A DNA stretch of 10,069 nucleotides from positions 1-10,069 of the forward strand of contig CANRHF010000066.1 of the NCBI GenBank assembly GCA_947630345.1, written 5' to 3'. Origin of the DNA: an uncultured Oscillospiraceae bacterium. GTDB taxonomy: Bacteria > Bacillota > Clostridia > Oscillospirales > Oscillospiraceae. The notes beneath the pieces were generated by a model. The model was not told the DNA's origin. It did not search any database and saw only the letters and a list, made by a program, of their open reading frames with translations. Each line of letters begins with the position of its first letter. Positions within the stretch are counted from its first letter, which is position 1. The translations under genes were made by a program, and so were the position numbers. Shown here one piece after another: positions 6,179 through 10,069 of the stretch.

Positions 6179-8368
6179 TTAGGCCAGGGAATCGTAGTAG
6201 GTGAGGTCACGCTGCCAGGCATCCTGCTTCAGCGCCAGGTACTGCTTGCCCATCCAGGTGTCGGAGACAGTAGTGGCGGCAGACTCGGCGTCCTTGATAG
6301 CGGCGTCGAAGGTGTAGCCATTGACGATCAGGTCGATGAGCATGTTGTAGTTGTTCTTATCCTGCTTGAACTTGTCGTTCAGCTCGGTGAAGCTGTTGAT
6401 CCGCTCGTTCTCCACGGAGGTGGTGGGCAGGACGGTGGGCACGATGGTGTACCAGCCGTTGGCAGCCACGGCCAGCTCGGGATGCTTGATGGTGCCCAGA
6501 GCGATAGCGGTGGAGATGTAGCCGGCGCCTTCCCGGCCGACCTCATGAGTGCACTGATACTCAAAGGCCTGGCTCTTCACGAAGGACAGGGTGGAACCCA
6601 GATAGAACCGGGCGTAGTTGGTGTAGTTGCCGCTGGCCTTCTCCCACAGCTCCTGGTAGGTGGCGTCCGCGATCACGGGCCACTCCTCGCCGTTGAAGTT
6701 GAAGGTGACGTAGCTGCCGTCGTCGTTGGTCTTGATGAAGGAATCGGGGCCGTAGCTCATCAGGATCTGGCCCTCATGAGAGTAAGCGAAGTCGATGAGC
6801 TTCAGGCAGGCGTTCAGCTTGTCCTGATCGCTGCCCACGCCGGCCTTGGAGATGCCCCAGCCGTCGGTCTTCACGGAACGCCAGGACTCGGTGAACCGCA
6901 TGTAGACGCCCTCGTCGGAGGTGCCGTCGTACCACCGGGCCACGGGAACCATGACGGCCATGTACTTCTCGCCGTCCTGCAGCTTGGTGTCGTTCAGGAT
7001 GGTCTGAGTCTGGTTGTAGTCATAGTGCATGAAGCCCAGATCGTTCTCCAGCATGGTGCCGGAGTTCTCATCGGAGCTGTCGATGAAGGACTTGGAGATC
7101 AGGCCCTCCTCCACCATGGCGTGCATCCGCTCCATGGCCTTGTAGGTGTCCGCTTCCTGACGGGCATCCTTCAGGGTGCCGTCGGTGCCCACGTACAGGT
7201 AATCCTGGCGGGACTCCAGGCCTCGCACGCCGAACAGGGTGCCGGCAAAGCGGAACATATCGACGCGGCGCTGGTTGTTGGCGTCCTCACGGGAGAACAG
7301 GCCCTGGACGGAATCGGTGCCGTTGAGGGTCTGGGGGTTGGCGACGACGCAACGGAGCAGGGCTACCAGCTCGTCAGCGTCCCAAGCGGCGTTCTGACCA
7401 ATGAACAGGTTGGAACGGGTGGTGCCGTAGTAGCCGCCGTAGGCCTCGTCGATGTACTTCCGGAGCATATTGACCGCGGCGACGCCGTCCAGGGAACCGG
7501 CCGCGTTCATGTTGGCAATGATGTTGCCGGCGGTGTCATAGTCCTTGGTGACCTGCTCCACACCGGAGCCGTCGGCCTTGACCACATCCACGGTCACCTT
7601 GCCAGTGGTGGGCATATAGGGCTCGTAAGCGGCGGCGGCCAGAGATTTGCTGGCGGAGGCGGTGAACTCGCCCTCGCCGTCCAGGAGCTTCACGACCCAG
7701 TCCGTCCGCATCAGGGGCATCCGCTCGATGTCGTTGACGCCGTCGAAGTAGGGGCTGAAGTAGATGGCGCCGGTGTCGGTGTTGCCGGTGATGGACAGGC
7801 GGACGATGGGGTTGGCGTCCAGATAAGCCTTGAAGTTGGGCATCTGGTCCAGGTACTCGGCCAGGTTGACCAGGCTGCCGGCCTCGCCGTTCTCGCTGAG
7901 GAGGGCCGCGGTGCCGCTGACCATGTCCACTTCGCCAAGGCGCTCTTTCCAGTACTCAAATTCCTTGCTGGCGCTGTTGCCCTGGTACTTGTCTTCAAAC
8001 TTCATGCCCAGCTTGTTTTCCACTTCCACCCAGGTGGGCTTCAGGTCGCCGGCGCGGTAGGTATTGCCATCGGCCAGGGTGATGCCCTCGCCGGCGGTCT
8101 CGGCGTCGAAGAACAGGCCGGTCTTGGTGCTGTTGTAGCCAACGGCCATCCGCAGGATGGTGCCCTGAGCGAAGGTCAGCTCGGAAACCGGGGGCTCGGT
8201 GGCCTCGGGGCCTTCACCGCCGGAGGTGGCCGTGGGCTGGTTGGGGGTGGATTCCTTGGAACCGGTGGAGGCCGGGGGGACCTCAATGCTGGGGCCGCAG
8301 CCGACCAGCAGGCCGGCGATCATCACGACGGCCAGAAGCAGAGAAAGAACAGACTTTACATTTTTCAT
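6179..8368 (-). CDS. Extracellular solute-binding lipoprotein of a CUT1-type sugar ABC importer (LplA/YtcQ-like)
   Basis: This 729-residue lipoprotein should capture an oligosaccharide outside the membrane and deliver it to the two permeases encoded just upstream. The N-terminus has a lipoprotein signal peptide: basic MKNVK, a hydrophobic stretch, then lipobox LVGC with C24 as the lipidated residue. A flexible linker rich in Ser, Thr, Pro, Gly and Glu follows (about 26-62). The remainder resembles the large family-1 binding proteins paired with LplB and YtcP permeases, including long aromatic-rich stretches such as ESWRSVKTDGWGISK, and it ends without a membrane anchor. It is longer than the roughly 500-550 residues usual for this type. 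The start is supported by AGGAGG at 8381-8386. The GH105 gene at the end of the operon suggests an unsaturated uronate oligosaccharide as ligand; that is inference. Confidence 0.93.
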   Translation of the reverse strand: MKNVKSVLSLLLAVVMIAGLLVGCGPSIEVPPASTGSKESTPNQPTATSGGEGPEATEPPVSELTFAQGTILRMAVGYNSTKTGLFFDAETAGEGITLADGNTYRAGDLKPTWVEVENKLGMKFEDKYQGNSASKEFEYWKERLGEVDMVSGTAALLSENGEAGSLVNLAEYLDQMPNFKAYLDANPIVRLSITGNTDTGAIYFSPYFDGVNDIERMPLMRTDWVVKLLDGEGEFTASASKSLAAAAYEPYMPTTGKVTVDVVKADGSGVEQVTKDYDTAGNIIANMNAAGSLDGVAAVNMLRKYIDEAYGGYYGTTRSNLFIGQNAAWDADELVALLRCVVANPQTLNGTDSVQGLFSREDANNQRRVDMFRFAGTLFGVRGLESRQDYLYVGTDGTLKDARQEADTYKAMERMHAMVEEGLISKSFIDSSDENSGTMLENDLGFMHYDYNQTQTILNDTKLQDGEKYMAVMVPVARWYDGTSDEGVYMRFTESWRSVKTDGWGISKAGVGSDQDKLNACLKLIDFAYSHEGQILMSYGPDSFIKTNDDGSYVTFNFNGEEWPVIADATYQELWEKASGNYTNYARFYLGSTLSFVKSQAFEYQCTHEVGREGAGYISTAIALGTIKHPELAVAANGWYTIVPTVLPTTSVENERINSFTELNDKFKQDKNNYNMLIDLIVNGYTFDAAIKDAESAATTVSDTWMGKQYLALKQDAWQRDLTYYDSLA

Positions 8369-8380
8369 GGTAATGAATTT

Positions 8381-8386
8381 CCTCCT
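8381..8386 (-). promoter_or_regulatory. Strong ribosome binding site of the binding-protein gene
   Basis: A perfect AGGAGG core on the minus strand lies 12 bases before the ATG at 8368-8366. It is consistent with high translation of a binding protein that is normally needed in excess over the permeases. Confidence 0.75.
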
Positions 8387-8401
8387 AATTCCTTATTTTT
8401 G

Positions 8402-8415
8402 CCGGGTTTTCCCGG
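8402..8415. other. Short intercistronic hairpin before the binding-protein gene
   Basis: CCGGG (8402-8406), a 4-base TTTT loop, and CCCGG (8411-8415) form a perfect 5-bp GC stem in the 76-bp gap between permease and binding-protein genes. On the minus strand it is followed by an A-rich, not T-rich, stretch, so it is not an intrinsic terminator. It could mark an mRNA processing or stability boundary. Confidence 0.45.
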
Positions 8416-8444
8416 AATGCGCACTTATAATGAAAATAGGACGC

Positions 8445-9335
8445 TTACTCCTTCACGCCGCCCATATTCACGCCCTTGGCGAAATATTTCTGGATGAAGG
8501 GATAGATGATCAGGATGGGCACGATGGAGCAGACGATCAGGGCGTAGATCACCGAGTCGGTAGCGTATGCCTCGTTCCATCCTGCCATGACCTCCGAGTC
8601 GGTGTACTGCTCCAACCGCAGCCGGATGAAGACCTGCAGGGGCTGCTCGTTGGCGTTGGAGATCATCTGGCGGGCCCAGAAGTAGCCGTTCCAGCGGGAG
8701 ATGGCAAAGAACAGTGCTACCGTGGCAATGGTGGATTTGCTCATGGGGATGTACACCTGGGTCATCACCTGGAATTCGCTGGCGCCGTCCACGATAGCGG
8801 CCTCCTCGATCTCCGAGGGGACGCCCTCAAAGGCGTTGCGCAGCAGGATGATGTTCATGGCCGCCATGCCCATGGCGATGACCACCAGCCACTTGTCGTC
8901 CATGATGCCCATGGCGTTGAACACCTTCTGGGTGTCCAAGTAGTTCAGGTACTGGGGCACGATGCCGGCGGAGAACCACATGGTGAACACCAGGAAGAAG
9001 TTGAAGAACTTCCGGAACAGCAGCCGCCGCTTGCTCAGGGCGTAGGCGCCCAGAATGGACACCAGCATGGCCCAGATGGTGCCGAAGAGGGTCAGGAACA
9101 AGGTGTTGGAATAGGCGTTCCAGAACATATTGTCCCCAAACATCCGGGCAAAGGCCTCAAACTGCAGACCCTTGGGAAACAGGACCACCTCGCCGTATTC
9201 CACCGCGCTGCGGCTGGACAGGGAGGCCGACACCGCGTACACAAACGGGTACAGGCAGCACAGGGCGAACATGGTCAGCAGGGTGTAGCTAATGATCTTG
9301 AATATCAGCTCAGAGATCTCAAGTTTTCTTTTCAT
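8445..9335 (-). CDS. Carbohydrate ABC transporter permease, YtcP/LplC type
   Basis: This 296-residue inner-membrane subunit forms half of the translocation channel for a CUT1-type sugar importer. The N-terminal segment (about 13-36) ends in the familiar YPFVYAVSASLS, and further hydrophobic segments lie at about 78-98, 110-127, 150-165, 200-214 and 262-282. The cytoplasmic EAA loop that docks on the ATPase is clear: EEAAIVDGAS (177-186), with the conserved IP at 196-197. The C-terminus FAKGVNMGGVKE matches the family ending KGVMIGSVKG closely. AAGGAGGG, overlapping the previous stop codon, precedes the start, and the gap to the upstream permease gene is 12 bases. Length and motifs are complete, so it appears functional. 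Partners are the LplB-type permease upstream and the lipoprotein downstream. Confidence 0.97.
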   Translation of the reverse strand: MKRKLEISELIFKIISYTLLTMFALCCLYPFVYAVSASLSSRSAVEYGEVVLFPKGLQFEAFARMFGDNMFWNAYSNTLFLTLFGTIWAMLVSILGAYALSKRRLLFRKFFNFFLVFTMWFSAGIVPQYLNYLDTQKVFNAMGIMDDKWLVVIAMGMAAMNIILLRNAFEGVPSEIEEAAIVDGASEFQVMTQVYIPMSKSTIATVALFFAISRWNGYFWARQMISNANEQPLQVFIRLRLEQYTDSEVMAGWNEAYATDSVIYALIVCSIVPILIIYPFIQKYFAKGVNMGGVKE

Positions 9336-9347
9336 TGCGCACCCTCC

Positions 9348-10069
9348 TTAGTAAAGCGACGTGTTGGAGGCCTTCCTGGCGATGGTGTTCGCGCCGATGA
9401 CCAGCAGCATCCCGATGACGTTGTTCATCATCTCTGCCGCCGAGGCTATGCCGGTGCCCGCGCCGCCGCTGCCCATGCCCTGCCGGTTGGCGAAGGTGGA
9501 GACCACATCGGCGGTGACGTAGGTATTGGTGTTGTACAGCAGCAATACCTTCTCATAGCCGATGTTCAGCAGGGAGCCGATCCGGGTGATGAGCATGATG
9601 ACCACCGTGGACAGAATGCTCGGCAGAACCACATACCGCATCTGAGCCATCTTGTCCGCGCCGTCGATCTGCGCGGCCTCATAGCTCGTGGGCGAAATGG
9701 CGATGATCGCGGAGAAGAACACGATGCTGTCGTAGCCCGCTGTCTCCCAGATACCGCTGATCTGATAGATCGAGCGGAAGAAGGAAGGCAGGTTCAGCAG
9801 GCCTGCGTTGGCCACATCCTTGCTGATAAAGCCGACGTTGGACAGGAACTGGCTGATGATGCCCATGCCGGTGGTCAGAGATCCCTGCTTCACCAGCATG
9901 GTGACCAGAGAGGTCATGACGACGGTAGACATGAACTTCGGCAGGTAAGTCAGTACCTGGAAGACGCTTCGGGCGATGTTCGAACGAATCTCGTTGAAGA
10001 ACAGTGCCAGGATAATGGGGATGGGGAATCCGAATCACAGGCCATAGAAGCTCAGGATGAATGTGTTGC
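9348..10069 (-). CDS. Sugar ABC transporter permease, LplB type; 5' end beyond the window and interrupted by an in-frame TGA
   Basis: This is the second channel subunit of the importer. From the ATG at 9932 the frame encodes 194 residues, including the EAA docking loop SYEAAQIDGAD (83-93) with LP at 103-104, and a C-terminus ARKASNTSLY typical of LplB-type proteins. That ATG is not the true start: the codons before it continue the family sequence (GFPIPIILALFFNEIRSN, then LTYLPKFM), with no ribosome site at the ATG. At 10035-10037 this frame contains TGA, and beyond it the family-like NTFILSFYGL continues to the window edge. The break is therefore a single stop codon, not a frameshift. Either the gene is newly inactivated, or the base is a sequence error, or the stop is read through. 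The family is certain; whether it is functional is open. Confidence 0.9.
10035..10037 (-). other. In-frame TGA stop codon inside the LplB-type permease gene
   Basis: Read on the minus strand, the codons run FYGL, TGA, FGFPIPI, with family-like sequence on both sides in the same frame. A hydrophobic residue is expected here. TGA differs by one base from TTA (Leu) and TGG (Trp). Confidence 0.85.

Noticed and set aside
8418..8444. A TATAAG element (minus strand) before the binding-protein gene as an internal promoter
   Set aside because: No recognisable -35 hexamer occurs at 16-18 bases upstream, so an internal promoter is not supported by sequence alone.
6062..8497. An open frame of about 811 codons on the plus strand, antisense to the whole binding-protein gene
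   Set aside because: Its product is a repetitive Gly/Val/His/Leu-rich composition without motifs, as expected from reading GC-rich codons backwards. The minus-strand gene has a signal peptide, lipobox, ribosome site and family similarity.
9679..10038. A 119-codon minus-strand frame overlapping the LplB-type permease
   Set aside because: It is in a different frame from the permease; its sequence is Pro/His/Arg-rich without hydrophobic segments, a shadow of the permease gene.

Overview
The window is GC-rich, with strong AGGAGG-type ribosome binding sites, short intergenic gaps and third positions biased to G or C. Together with the gene families present, this suggests a gut-type Gram-positive anaerobe of the class Clostridia, perhaps Oscillospiraceae-like. 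That placement is inference; no rRNA or marker gene is present.

Layout, left to right. Positions 1-548 (minus strand) hold the first 182 codons of a MalK/UgpC/MsmX-type sugar ABC ATPase. It diverges, across a 134-bp regulatory gap with a probable promoter and a small palindrome, from an AraC-family regulator on the plus strand (683-1459). The regulator's 3' end overlaps the 3' end of a long minus-strand gene series running from the right edge (10069) to 1449. In transcription order the series reads: LplB-type permease (running off the window, with an in-frame TGA near its 5' side), YtcP/LplC-type permease, a large 729-aa lipoprotein solute-binding protein, two small four-helix membrane proteins (196 and 163 aa), a complete MalK-family ATPase (358 aa), two more small four-helix membrane proteins (198 and 219 aa), and a cytoplasmic GH105-type unsaturated uronyl hydrolase (376 aa). 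Genes are separated by 1-115 bp or overlap by 4-20 bp, and no classical terminator is visible between them, so they probably form one operon.

How it fits together. The lipoprotein captures an oligosaccharide and the two permeases import it, powered by a MalK-type ATPase. The GH105 enzyme, which has no signal peptide, would remove the terminal 4,5-unsaturated uronic acid left by polysaccharide lyases. This points to pectin or rhamnogalacturonan fragments, or another lyase-derived uronate oligosaccharide. The AraC regulator probably senses the sugar or a breakdown product.

The least explained part is the block at 2560-6063. A MalK-family ATPase with a C-terminal regulatory region sits between two pairs of small membrane proteins that share one layout (four helices, with a basic or charged loop between helices 2 and 3) and lack the EAA coupling loop of normal sugar permeases. 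I do not recognise these four proteins. They may be accessory subunits of the importer or the membrane part of a separate ABC-like system. The second notable point is the in-frame TGA in the LplB-type permease. Three intercistronic hairpins, two of them flanking the binding-protein gene, may set differential transcript levels.
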